From contig JAZRWY010000094.1 of NCBI GenBank assembly GCA_045599945.1, forward strand, positions 1-12,546: a DNA stretch of 12,546 nt, written 5' to 3'. The notes beneath the pieces are model-generated. The model was not told the DNA's origin. It did no database searches and saw nothing but the letters and a program-made list of their open reading frames with translations. Within the stretch, counting starts at the first letter, position 1, and the number at the start of each line of letters is the position of its first letter. Source of the DNA: UMGS973 sp045599945 (GTDB lineage Bacteria > Bacillota > Clostridia > Peptostreptococcales > Anaerovoracaceae). The translations under genes and the position numbers were made by a program. Below are positions 1 to 5,737 of this stretch, in pieces.

Positions 1-1
1 C

Positions 2-154
2 AACAGAGAGTTCTGGTGCAAAGGATATTATGTAGATACTGTAGGGAAGAATGAGACCCGAATTGCGGAGTATATCAAAAATCAACTTGAGGAGGATATG
101 CTCGGTGATCAGTTGACCATGCCTGAAGCAGGTCCGTTCAAAAAAAAGAAATAG
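2..154 (+). CDS. tnpA: IS200/IS605-family transposase TnpA, C-terminal end (partial)
   Basis: The last 50 codons of a gene that starts before the window are present, reading NREFWCKGYYVDTVGKNE and ending in a lysine run before TAG. The FW-x-x-GYYVDTVG stretch followed by EYIKNQ is characteristic of the small Y1 HUH transposases of the IS200/IS605 group, which move single-stranded DNA by hairpin recognition. The Tyr at fragment residue 24 (codon 71-73) followed four residues later by Gln (Y-x3-Q) matches the catalytic tyrosine helix of this family. The HUH metal-binding motif would lie upstream, outside the window. No frameshift is seen in the visible part, so the copy may be intact. The family assignment rests on motif recall, without a database search. 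Confidence 0.85.
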   Translation, partial: NREFWCKGYYVDTVGKNETRIAEYIKNQLEEDMLGDQLTMPEAGPFKKKK

Positions 155-233
155 TAGTTAAAGTGCATGCAGGTGGTGGACTGTATTTACGTGTTTACGC
201 GTCGCTGGTAGCATAGGGTTTCACCCGCATATG

Positions 234-257
234 AAAAACCACGCGTTTGACGCGTGG
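234..257 (-). terminator. Hairpin with T-tract downstream of apbE (also probable IS right-end hairpin)
   Basis: On the minus strand, CCACGCGT and ACGCGTGG form a perfect 8-bp stem with a CAA loop, followed at once by five T residues (A234-238 on plus). It starts about 20 nt past the apbE stop, so it fits an intrinsic terminator for apbE. The same hairpin is where an IS200-type right end is expected, so one structure may do both jobs. In the plus direction a T5 run also follows (262-266), but only after a 4-nt gap. Confidence 0.6.
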
Positions 258-277
258 ATGCTTTTTCAGTCGTTCTT

Positions 278-1288
278 TCATTTGAATTCTTCAAAGCCAG
301 AGTCTTTCGTGGACGTGATTTTCTCATCCCGGTCAATGAAGACCGCCTCCACACCATCAATGGAATTGATGAGTCTGGTAGCATCTTCCGCACCGAGGGT
401 AAGACATAAGGTGGAAAGCCCGTCACAGTCGACAGATTTTCCAAGGCTGGAAATGATGCTCACGGATATGATGTCGCTGTCCGCAGGATAGCCGGTATTC
501 ACATCAAGAATATGGTGATAGGTCTTTCCATCCTGCTCAAAGCACCTTTCATAGATCCCGGAGGTTACGAAAGTCATGTCGCAGGCATCTACACTCCCGA
601 CCACGTCGCTCCTGTCTGAGAAAGGTTTTTCGATGCCTACCTTGAAATCTTCCTTTCCGTTTTTCTGACCGATGACCGCAATGTTTCCTCCGAGATTAAC
701 GATGCCGCTTGTGACATTCTTTGACTGAAGAAATTCTGTCACCCTGTCGCAGATATATCCTTTTGCAATTCCCCCGAGATCAATTTGTCCTTCGGGATCT
801 GTAAGCGTTACGTTGCTGCCGTCAATCCGGATCATGTGGTAGTCTACATGAGCAAGACAGTCCCTTACTTTCTTCTGTTCCGGCACTTTTGGTTCATCTG
901 CATGGAAGTCCCAGAGATCGGTAACCTTCCCGATGGTAATATCGAATTTTCCATTGGAGAGATCGCCGTAATACATTCCCTTCTGAATGACCTCTATGGT
1001 ATCCGGGTCACATGCAACAGGTTTTCCTTTGGCATGATTGATTTTCCAGATGTCGCTGTTTTCCTTGGTTTTGGATAGTAGCAGTTCATAGTCTGCACAG
1101 AGCATGAATGCATCATCGATGATGGCTTTGGCTTCTTCTTCCTCCATGCCATAGATGTCAATCTGGCAGGTTGTATCCAAATAGTAGGATGTTTTTGATA
1201 CTGGCTCTTCATTCCCGCAGCCGGTCTGTGGTATAATGAAGAGTGAAAGAAGCATGCAGATCAGTAAAGCTTTTTTTGCTGGTTTCAT
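278..1288 (-). CDS. apbE: FAD:protein FMN transferase (ApbE), lipoprotein
   Basis: This 336-residue protein transfers FMN from FAD to a Thr/Ser of target proteins such as RnfG, RnfD and NqrB/C, outside the membrane and with Mg2+. The N-terminus has a basic start, a hydrophobic core and a lipobox ending QTGC (Cys24), so it is a predicted lipoprotein. Family motifs are present in order: DLGGIAKGY (170-178), GIVNLGGNIAVIG (195-207), VTSGIYER (241-248), HHILDVNTGYP (258-268, with Val where the family often has Pro) and SVDCDGLST (285-293), which holds the metal-site Asp/Thr. Length is normal for the family. The start is ATG 1286-1288 with GAGG seven nt upstream. It lies back to back with the gene at 1314, with only 25 bp between. 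RnfG and RnfD encoded in this window are obvious substrates. Confidence 0.93.
   Translation of the reverse strand: MKPAKKALLICMLLSLFIIPQTGCGNEEPVSKTSYYLDTTCQIDIYGMEEEEAKAIIDDAFMLCADYELLLSKTKENSDIWKINHAKGKPVACDPDTIEVIQKGMYYGDLSNGKFDITIGKVTDLWDFHADEPKVPEQKKVRDCLAHVDYHMIRIDGSNVTLTDPEGQIDLGGIAKGYICDRVTEFLQSKNVTSGIVNLGGNIAVIGQKNGKEDFKVGIEKPFSDRSDVVGSVDACDMTFVTSGIYERCFEQDGKTYHHILDVNTGYPADSDIISVSIISSLGKSVDCDGLSTLCLTLGAEDATRLINSIDGVEAVFIDRDEKITSTKDSGFEEFK
1229..1237 (+). promoter_or_regulatory. Candidate extended -10 promoter for the nusG-II operon, inside apbE
   Basis: The sequence TGGTATAAT is a perfect extended -10 element (TGn plus TATAAT). It lies antisense within the first 20 codons of apbE, about 75 bp before the ATG at 1314. 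No good -35 box is seen 16-18 bp upstream, which is tolerated by extended -10 promoters. The 25-bp gap between the divergent genes is too short for a promoter, so a site inside apbE is expected. Predicted transcription start is near 1244. Confidence 0.5.
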
Positions 1289-1313
1289 ATATTTACCTCG
1301 TTAAGGAGCCTTC

Positions 1314-1676
1314 ATGATTAAGAAAGCCGATATTATTCTGTTTGCTGTGCTTGTTCTGATTGGAATCACTGTCAGCCTGTTTCCTGTGTTCATGAACACA
1401 TCCGGTGAGGACGTGCGCATCGAGGTTGGCGGAGAGCTGTATGGACTGTATGATCTCCAGGAAGATCAGGAGATCACCATCCGGCAGAACGGTCACACAA
1501 ATAAGATTATCATAAAAGATGGTACCGTGTCTATGGATTTTTCGGATTGCCCGAATCAGATCTGTGTAGAGCATCGCGCCATCCATGAAACAAATGAACA
1601 GATAGTATGTCTTCCAAACAGAGTTTCTGTTTCCATCGAAGGCGGAACAGGAGGTGTGGATGTCATCTCAGACTAA
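1314..1676 (+). CDS. NusG domain II-containing membrane-anchored protein
   Basis: A 120-residue protein with one N-terminal hydrophobic segment (about 5-27) and an exported beta-rich domain. The C-terminal motif, D-C79-P-x-x-x-C84-V then I-V-C99-L-P-N-R-V, is the signature of the small NusG domain II family (despite the name, not transcription factors). The three Cys are family-conserved and could bind a cofactor or form a disulfide; this is inference. The start ATG has AAGGAG five nt upstream (1303-1308). It overlaps the next gene by 17 nt. In many Firmicutes this gene neighbours a Gx transporter gene and apbE, and similar small pairs occur in flavin-based extracellular electron transfer loci. 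Its biochemical role is not known to me. Confidence 0.82.
   Translation: MIKKADIILFAVLVLIGITVSLFPVFMNTSGEDVRIEVGGELYGLYDLQEDQEITIRQNGHTNKIIIKDGTVSMDFSDCPNQICVEHRAIHETNEQIVCLPNRVSVSIEGGTGGVDVISD
1649..1654 (+). promoter_or_regulatory. RBS that decides the start of the Gx protein
   Basis: AGGAGG lies five nt before ATG 1660, inside the end of the NusG-II gene. The in-frame GTG at 1654 overlaps this RBS and is therefore an unlikely start. Confidence 0.75.
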
Positions 1677-2181
1677 TGTAAAGAAACTGGCGCTGAGTGC
1701 AGTCTTAGCCTCCCTGGCAATTATCTTCGGATATATTGAAGGACTGATGCCTTCTGTCGGGATTCCGGGAGTTAAGCTCGGACTGGCAAATCTGGTCATT
1801 CTGATTGCCCTTTATGGCATGAGTTTTAAACACGCCTTCTGCATTAACGTCATCAGAATTCTGGTGGCAGGACTCCTGTTTAAAGGTCCTTTTGGTGCGC
1901 TTTATGCACTGGCGGGAGGAATTCTTTCCATCTGCATCATGGGGCTTCTGAAAAAGACCGACAGATTTTCCATGATTGGTGTCAGCATGGCCGGCGGAGC
2001 GGCACATAATCTGGGACAGCTATGCGTAGCCGTTCTTGTCATGACGGACACAAAGCTGTTTCTGATGTTTCCGGTTCTGCTGTTTTCGGGAATCGTAAGC
2101 GGAATCTTGATTGGAATCGTATCTTATGTTATATTTAAGAATATGCCAAAGAGATTAAAAAAAGAGTTTGGCAGCATATAA
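1660..2181 (+). CDS. Gx transporter family protein (HepS / heptaprenyl diphosphate synthase component I-like)
   Basis: A 173-residue polytopic membrane protein with about five hydrophobic segments. Family signatures are PGVKLGLAN (36-44), a KGPFGALYALAGGILS segment (75-90) and AGGAAHNLGQL (111-121). The family was first named as a subunit of heptaprenyl diphosphate synthase, but its topology resembles substrate-binding (S) components of ECF transporters. The substrate is unknown; a quinone-precursor or flavin-linked role is suggested only by its neighbours. The start is ATG 1660 with AGGAGG at ideal spacing. It overlaps the preceding gene by 17 nt, and its stop overlaps the RBS of the next gene, so translation of the three is probably coupled. 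Confidence 0.85.
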   Translation: MSSQTNVKKLALSAVLASLAIIFGYIEGLMPSVGIPGVKLGLANLVILIALYGMSFKHAFCINVIRILVAGLLFKGPFGALYALAGGILSICIMGLLKKTDRFSMIGVSMAGGAAHNLGQLCVAVLVMTDTKLFLMFPVLLFSGIVSGILIGIVSYVIFKNMPKRLKKEFGSI

Positions 2182-2186
2182 GGAGG
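2181..2186 (+). promoter_or_regulatory. RBS of the first kinase-like gene, overlapping the upstream stop
   Basis: AGGAGG begins on the last base of the TAA stop (2179-2181) of the Gx gene and lies five nt before ATG 2192. It sets the start there rather than at the in-frame TTG 2168. Confidence 0.75.
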
Positions 2187-2191
2187 AAATT

Positions 2192-2848
2192 ATGGATAAA
2201 CAGATTATTATTGCGATAGGAAGAGAGTGCGGCAGCGGCGGAAGATTCATTGCTGAACTTGTTGGAAAAAAGCTGGGCATTGATGTCCTGGATAAGAACA
2301 TGCTGGACGAGGTAGCCGAGGAGACAGCCATTGATCTGAAGAGCCTTGAAAAGTATGATGAAAAGGCAAAAATCATTAGCAGACTCATGGATTCAGCCAA
2401 GGCAAATGAAGTGACCAGTGCAATCTGGGATCATATCTCAGCCAAAGCAGCAAGAGGAGATTCCTTTGTTGTTGTCGGCAGATGTGCAGAAGAAGTGTTA
2501 AAATCCAATCCGAACCTGCTTTCTGTATTCATTTGTGGTGAGAGATATGATAAATTCGCAAGAATCGTAGATGAGTATGGCTTTGGTGAAGTAGAAGCAG
2601 AAGAGCTTCGTAAAAGAACAGACTTCGAAAGAGGAAAGTTCCATGACAAACACTCAGATAAAAAGTGGGGAGACCCTGCAAGCTATGACTTTGTTGTAAA
2701 CAGCTCAAAGCTTGGGATTGAAGGTTCTGCGGAAGCAATCATAAAGATGATTGATGTAAAGGCAATGCCAAAGGAAGTCAAGGTCATTGATGAAGCTGAA
2801 GCACGTAGAAAGGAACAGTACATCAGAAGAGTCAATGCAGGATTCTAG
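2192..2848 (+). CDS. Cytidylate kinase-like family protein, paralog 1
   Basis: A 218-residue soluble P-loop protein beginning MDKQIIIAIGRECGSGGR. The GRECGSGGR loop (10-18) matches the nucleotide-binding loop of the cytidylate-kinase-like (Cytidylate_kin2) family. Other recognisable segments are LDKNML, SFVVVGRC (a second strand leading to a lid-type region), NLLSVFICG, a charged lid with R-x-x-x-FHD, and KWGDPxxYDFVVNSS. The family is common in Clostridia, often in several copies, and its substrate is not established; it is distinct from the essential CMP kinase Cmk. It is about 64% identical to the next gene over 187 ungapped residues (counted by hand), with a divergent C-terminus rich in Lys, Glu and Arg. 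It lies 25 nt before its paralog and directly after the Gx gene. Confidence 0.85.
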   Translation: MDKQIIIAIGRECGSGGRFIAELVGKKLGIDVLDKNMLDEVAEETAIDLKSLEKYDEKAKIISRLMDSAKANEVTSAIWDHISAKAARGDSFVVVGRCAEEVLKSNPNLLSVFICGERYDKFARIVDEYGFGEVEAEELRKRTDFERGKFHDKHSDKKWGDPASYDFVVNSSKLGIEGSAEAIIKMIDVKAMPKEVKVIDEAEARRKEQYIRRVNAGF

Positions 2849-2873
2849 ATGCAGCAGATAATTGGAGATTACT

Positions 2874-3509
2874 ATGGATAAGCAGATTATCATATCCATC
2901 GGAAGAGAATGCGGAAGCGGCGGCCGGCTGATTGCAGAAATCATCGGTGACAGGCTGGGAATCGAGGTTCTGGATAAGAACATGCTGCATGTGCTGCATG
3001 AAGAAACTGACATAGACATGAAAAGCCTTGAAAAATATGATGAGAGTGCCAGATCGGTCGGAAAAATTCTTGGCGTATCCAAGGCCAATGAAGTAACGCT
3101 CATGATCTGGGACTATATCAAAGAGAAGGCAGACAGGGGAGAATCCTTTGTTGTTGTCGGAAGATGCTCCGAATATGTATTGAAGGACAATCCAAATCTT
3201 CTTTCTGTTTTCGTCTGTGGTGAAAACTACGACAAGCACTTCCGGATCATCAACGATTATGGAATTCCTGAAGCTGAAGCAGAACTGGTCCGGACATCTA
3301 CCGATGAGGACCGGAAGAAATTCCATGACAGAAATGCCGAAACGAAATGGGGCGACCCGGAAGGGTACGACCTGATGGTAAACAGCAGCAGCTTCGGCAT
3401 TCCGGGCAGTGCAGAAGTAATCATTGCAGCGGCAGAAGGAAAGGCTGCTTCTTCGAAATATGATAAAGAAGCATACCTGAACCGCATCGTGGATAAATCA
3501 GATGTATGA
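2874..3509 (+). CDS. Cytidylate kinase-like family protein, paralog 2
   Basis: A 211-residue paralog of the preceding protein beginning MDKQIIISIGRECGSGGR, with the same P-loop (10-18), LDKNML, SFVVVGRC, NLLSVFVCG, KKFHD and KWGDPxxYD segments. Differences cluster around residues 39-46 and 61-69, in the lid region (about 131-157) and in the C-terminal tail, where the two proteins do not align. The conserved core with changed specificity-type regions suggests that duplication was followed by functional separation, which is inference. The start ATG 2874 has GGAG six nt upstream (2864-2867); an in-frame TTG at 2862 is less likely. It is the last gene of the four-gene operon, since a strong terminator begins within 10 nt of its stop. 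Confidence 0.85.
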   Translation: MDKQIIISIGRECGSGGRLIAEIIGDRLGIEVLDKNMLHVLHEETDIDMKSLEKYDESARSVGKILGVSKANEVTLMIWDYIKEKADRGESFVVVGRCSEYVLKDNPNLLSVFVCGENYDKHFRIINDYGIPEAEAELVRTSTDEDRKKFHDRNAETKWGDPEGYDLMVNSSSFGIPGSAEVIIAAAEGKAASSKYDKEAYLNRIVDKSDV

Positions 3510-3512
3510 ATG

Positions 3513-3543
3513 AAAAAAGGATGACCAGCTTGGTCATCCTTTT
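3513..3543. terminator. Bidirectional intrinsic terminator between convergent operons
   Basis: AAAAGGATGACCA (3515-3527) and TGGTCATCCTTTT (3531-3543) form a perfect 13-bp stem with a 3-nt GCT loop. On plus the hairpin ends in a T4 run, closing the kinase-like operon. On minus it ends in six T residues (A3513-3518), closing the rnf operon just after the rnfB stop. Confidence 0.9.
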
Positions 3544-3559
3544 CATATGCATTGAAATC

Positions 3560-4465
3560 TTATGCTTCAGCCTTCGGTGCTTCTTCAGCCTTTGGAGCTT
3601 CAGGAGCTGGTGCTTCAGCTTTCGGCGCTTCAGGAGCAGGAGCAGCAGGCTTCTTTACTGGAGCCTTTCTAACTCTCATGTTGATGATTGCACCTGTTGG
3701 ACATTCCTTTGTGCAAAGTCCGCAGTTCTTACACTTATCCGGATCAATCTTTGCAAGATTGTCTTCCACTTCGATTGCTTCGAACTTACATACCTTCGCG
3801 CACTTTCTGCATCCGATACAGCCGTTCTTACAAGCCTGCATAACAACCTTACCCTTTTCCGTTGAGCTGCACTGTACATGTACAAGAGCCTTCTTAGGAA
3901 GCATGGAGATGATTCCGTTCGGACAAGTCTTAGCACAAACGCCGCAGGCTACGCACTGGTCTCTGTTAACAACCGCTACGCCGTTGCATACCTGGATTGC
4001 ATCGAATCCGCATGCTGCTTCGCAGTCACCGAAGCCAAGACATCCGTGAGTACATGCACCGTTGCCGCCGAAGAACTGCTTAGCAGCCTTACAAGTCTGC
4101 ATGCCGTGCCATTCTGAAACCGGCTTTGTTACGTCACAGTTACCGTTACAAAGAACGACTGCAACCTGAGGTTCTGCTGTACTAGCTTCAACGCCAAGAA
4201 CTTCTGAAAGCTTAGCAGCACAGTCAGCGCCGCCTACAGGGCAAAGACCTGTTCCAAGGTCAGGGTTTTCAGCAAGAGCTGCTGCATAGTCATCACAACC
4301 TGCGAATCCGCATGCACCACAGTTAGCGCCTGGGAGCTCTGCTCTTAATGCTGCTACTGTTTCGTCAACCGGTACGAAGAATACCTTTGATGCGATGGTA
4401 AGGATAACAGCAAGCACAAGGCCAATAACTACAACTAATAATACTGGTGTTACGATACTACCCAT
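3560..4465 (-). CDS. rnfB: Rnf complex ferredoxin-interacting subunit RnfB
   Basis: A 301-residue iron-sulfur subunit that accepts electrons from ferredoxin at the cytoplasmic face. An N-terminal membrane helix (about 5-29) is followed by a Fes domain with Cys49, 52, 57 and 75 (NCGACGFAGC...CP). Ferredoxin-type clusters follow at C138/142/148/152, C171/174/177/181, C212/216/219/222/226 and C245/248/251/255, so about five [4Fe-4S] centres are predicted. This is the longer clostridial form; proteobacterial RnfB has fewer clusters. The last 34 residues form a repetitive Ala/Pro/Glu/Lys tail. The start ATG has AGGAGG six nt upstream, overlapping the TAG stop of rnfA. It is the last gene of the operon and is followed by a strong terminator. 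Confidence 0.95.
   Translation of the reverse strand: MGSIVTPVLLVVVIGLVLAVILTIASKVFFVPVDETVAALRAELPGANCGACGFAGCDDYAAALAENPDLGTGLCPVGGADCAAKLSEVLGVEASTAEPQVAVVLCNGNCDVTKPVSEWHGMQTCKAAKQFFGGNGACTHGCLGFGDCEAACGFDAIQVCNGVAVVNRDQCVACGVCAKTCPNGIISMLPKKALVHVQCSSTEKGKVVMQACKNGCIGCRKCAKVCKFEAIEVEDNLAKIDPDKCKNCGLCTKECPTGAIINMRVRKAPVKKPAAPAPEAPKAEAPAPEAPKAEEAPKAEA
3563..3664 (-). repeat. Ala/Pro/Glu/Lys low-complexity repeats encoding the RnfB tail
   Basis: Residues 268-301 of RnfB repeat PEAPKAE-type units (APAPEAPKAE twice, then EAPKAEA). At DNA level the plus strand shows recurring GCTTCAGGAGC-like and GCTTCAGC-like words. The region is probably disordered and could vary in length between strains by slippage. 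Confidence 0.65.
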
Positions 4466-4475
4466 TGTCTTCCTC

Positions 4476-5054
4476 CTATCCTACTAAACCACTGAATCCC
4501 ATGAATGCAAGGGACAGTATTGAAGCTGTAACTAATACGATTGGAACTCCCTGGAATGACTTAGGGATCGCAGTGTTTCCTTCAAGCTTAGCTCTCATGC
4601 CTGAGAAGATGCACATTGCAAGCAAGAAACCGATACCAGTTCCAAGTGCGTTGAATAATGATTCAACAAATCCGTAACCGTAGTCGATGTTGTTGATTGT
4701 TACACCGAGCACTGCACAGTTTGTAGTGATCAGTGGAAGATATACACCTAAGCTCTTGTAAAGAGATGGGATGAACTTCTTTAAGATCAGTTCTACTAAC
4801 TGTACAAGTGAAGCGATTACAAGGATGAATACTACTGTCTGTAAGTAGCCAATGTTAAATTTGTCAAGTAACTGCTGGATTGGCCAAGTTGCTGCTGTAG
4901 CAAGTACCATTACGAAGATAACGGCACCGCCCATGCCAGCGGATGAGTCCATCTTCTTGGATACGCCAAGGAAAGGACAGATACCAAGGAACTGAGCCAG
5001 GATGCAGTTGTTAACAAGTACTACTGAAAGTAAAATCGTTAAAATCTTAATCAT
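4476..5054 (-). CDS. rnfA: Rnf complex membrane subunit RnfA
   Basis: A 192-residue integral membrane protein with about six helices, homologous to NqrE and to RnfE. It carries NNCILAQFLGICPFLG near the N-terminus (Cys17, Cys26) and TTNCAVLG (Cys113). In Rnf/Nqr structures, Cys of RnfA and RnfE at these positions jointly hold an intramembrane iron-sulfur cluster that passes electrons across the membrane. Length is normal for the family. The ATG overlaps the rnfE stop in a TAATG junction, so translation is probably coupled. The stop is TAG, 10 nt before rnfB. Confidence 0.95.
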   Translation of the reverse strand: MIKILTILLSVVLVNNCILAQFLGICPFLGVSKKMDSSAGMGGAVIFVMVLATAATWPIQQLLDKFNIGYLQTVVFILVIASLVQLVELILKKFIPSLYKSLGVYLPLITTNCAVLGVTINNIDYGYGFVESLFNALGTGIGFLLAMCIFSGMRAKLEGNTAIPKSFQGVPIVLVTASILSLAFMGFSGLVG

Positions 5055-5737
5055 TATGCTTCAGCTCCTTCCTTTTCACATTTTTCCTGCTGGCAGATGT
5101 TTCTCATTGAGCAGCCTGCGCAGCCGAATTCCTTCTTCTTGATTGCCTTGCCATCTGTAAAGTAGTTGATAGCAGCGATCATACAGCCATATACGAAGAA
5201 TCCACCTGGAGCAAGAGCGATGATCATGAACGGATTTTCTACCATGAACTGGCAGATGTCATGTCCGAAGATCTGGCCTGCACCGATGATTTCTCTGATA
5301 GCACCCATGATACCAAGAGCAAGAGTAAAACCGATACCCATGCCAACGCCGTCAAGAAGTGAATCGAAAACGCCGTTCTTGGATGCGAACATTTCTGCTC
5401 TACCAAGGATGATACAGTTAACTACAATCAGTGGAAGGAAAATACCCAGTGCCTGGTAGAGTGATGGTACGAAAGCCTGTACAAGGAACTGTACTACTGT
5501 TACGAAACCAGCGATTACTACGATGAAGCAAGGGATTCTTACCTTATCCGGAATAATGTTCTTTAAAAGTGAAATAACGATATTTGAGCATACCAGTACG
5601 ATAGTAGCTGCAACACCCATACCCAATCCGTTGATAGCGGATGAAGTAACAGCAAGTGTAGGACAAGTACCTAATAACAGTACCAGTACCGGATTCTCTT
5701 TAATTATACCTTTTGTTAAAATAGCTAATTTACCCAT
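5054..5737 (-). CDS. rnfE: Rnf complex membrane subunit RnfE
   Basis: A 227-residue integral membrane protein, paralogous to RnfA with inverted topology. It has LLGTCPTLAVTSS (Cys25) and VVNCIILGRAE (Cys108), the partner Cys for the intramembrane iron-sulfur centre shared with RnfA. It begins MGKLAILTKGIIKENPVLVL, as is usual for the family. After the last helix the cytoplasmic tail has an extra Cys pattern, C206-x2-C209-x5-C215-x4-C220, which could bind a metal or a cluster and is absent from the short proteobacterial form as I recall it. The start overlaps the rnfG stop (TAATG) and the stop overlaps the rnfA start in the same way. Confidence 0.95.
   Translation of the reverse strand: MGKLAILTKGIIKENPVLVLLLGTCPTLAVTSSAINGLGMGVAATIVLVCSNIVISLLKNIIPDKVRIPCFIVVIAGFVTVVQFLVQAFVPSLYQALGIFLPLIVVNCIILGRAEMFASKNGVFDSLLDGVGMGIGFTLALGIMGAIREIIGAGQIFGHDICQFMVENPFMIIALAPGGFFVYGCMIAAINYFTDGKAIKKKEFGCAGCSMRNICQQEKCEKEGAEA

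Larger units (their letters stand above)
1..270 (+). mobile_element. IS200/IS605-type insertion sequence, right part
   Basis: The tnpA 3' end is followed by about 85 nt of non-coding sequence and then a perfect 8-bp hairpin (239-257). Elements of this group end in subterminal hairpins rather than inverted repeats, so this hairpin is the probable right-end recognition structure. The exact cleavage site cannot be fixed from one copy. The T-rich stretch at 261-270 is the likely boundary, just before the apbE stop codon at 278-280. A smaller hairpin, GGGT-TTC-ACCC, lies at 216-226. The left end is outside the window. Confidence 0.6.

Noticed and set aside
1289..1345. apbE promoter on the minus strand inside the NusG-II gene
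   Set aside because: A TAATAT/AATAAT-like stretch is present near 1331-1340, but without a -35 box or extended -10; too weak to call.
2168..2191. Upstream TTG start for kinase-like paralog 1 (and TTG 2862 for paralog 2)
   Set aside because: The TTG would put the RBS inside the coding sequence. ATG 2192 and ATG 2874 have well-spaced RBSs and give matching MDKQIII N-termini.
2192..2848. Annotation as the housekeeping cytidylate kinase (cmk)
   Set aside because: The P-loop and overall motifs match the separate cytidylate-kinase-like family, whose substrate is not established, and two copies in tandem would be unusual for cmk.
2832..3326. Antisense open frames opposite both kinase-like genes, with similar sequences to each other
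   Set aside because: Their similarity is explained by the duplication of the sense genes; no RBS or family match is seen.
3552..4049. 165-codon open frame on plus, opposite rnfB
   Set aside because: It reflects the Ala/Pro repeat tail and Cys-rich codons of rnfB read backwards.
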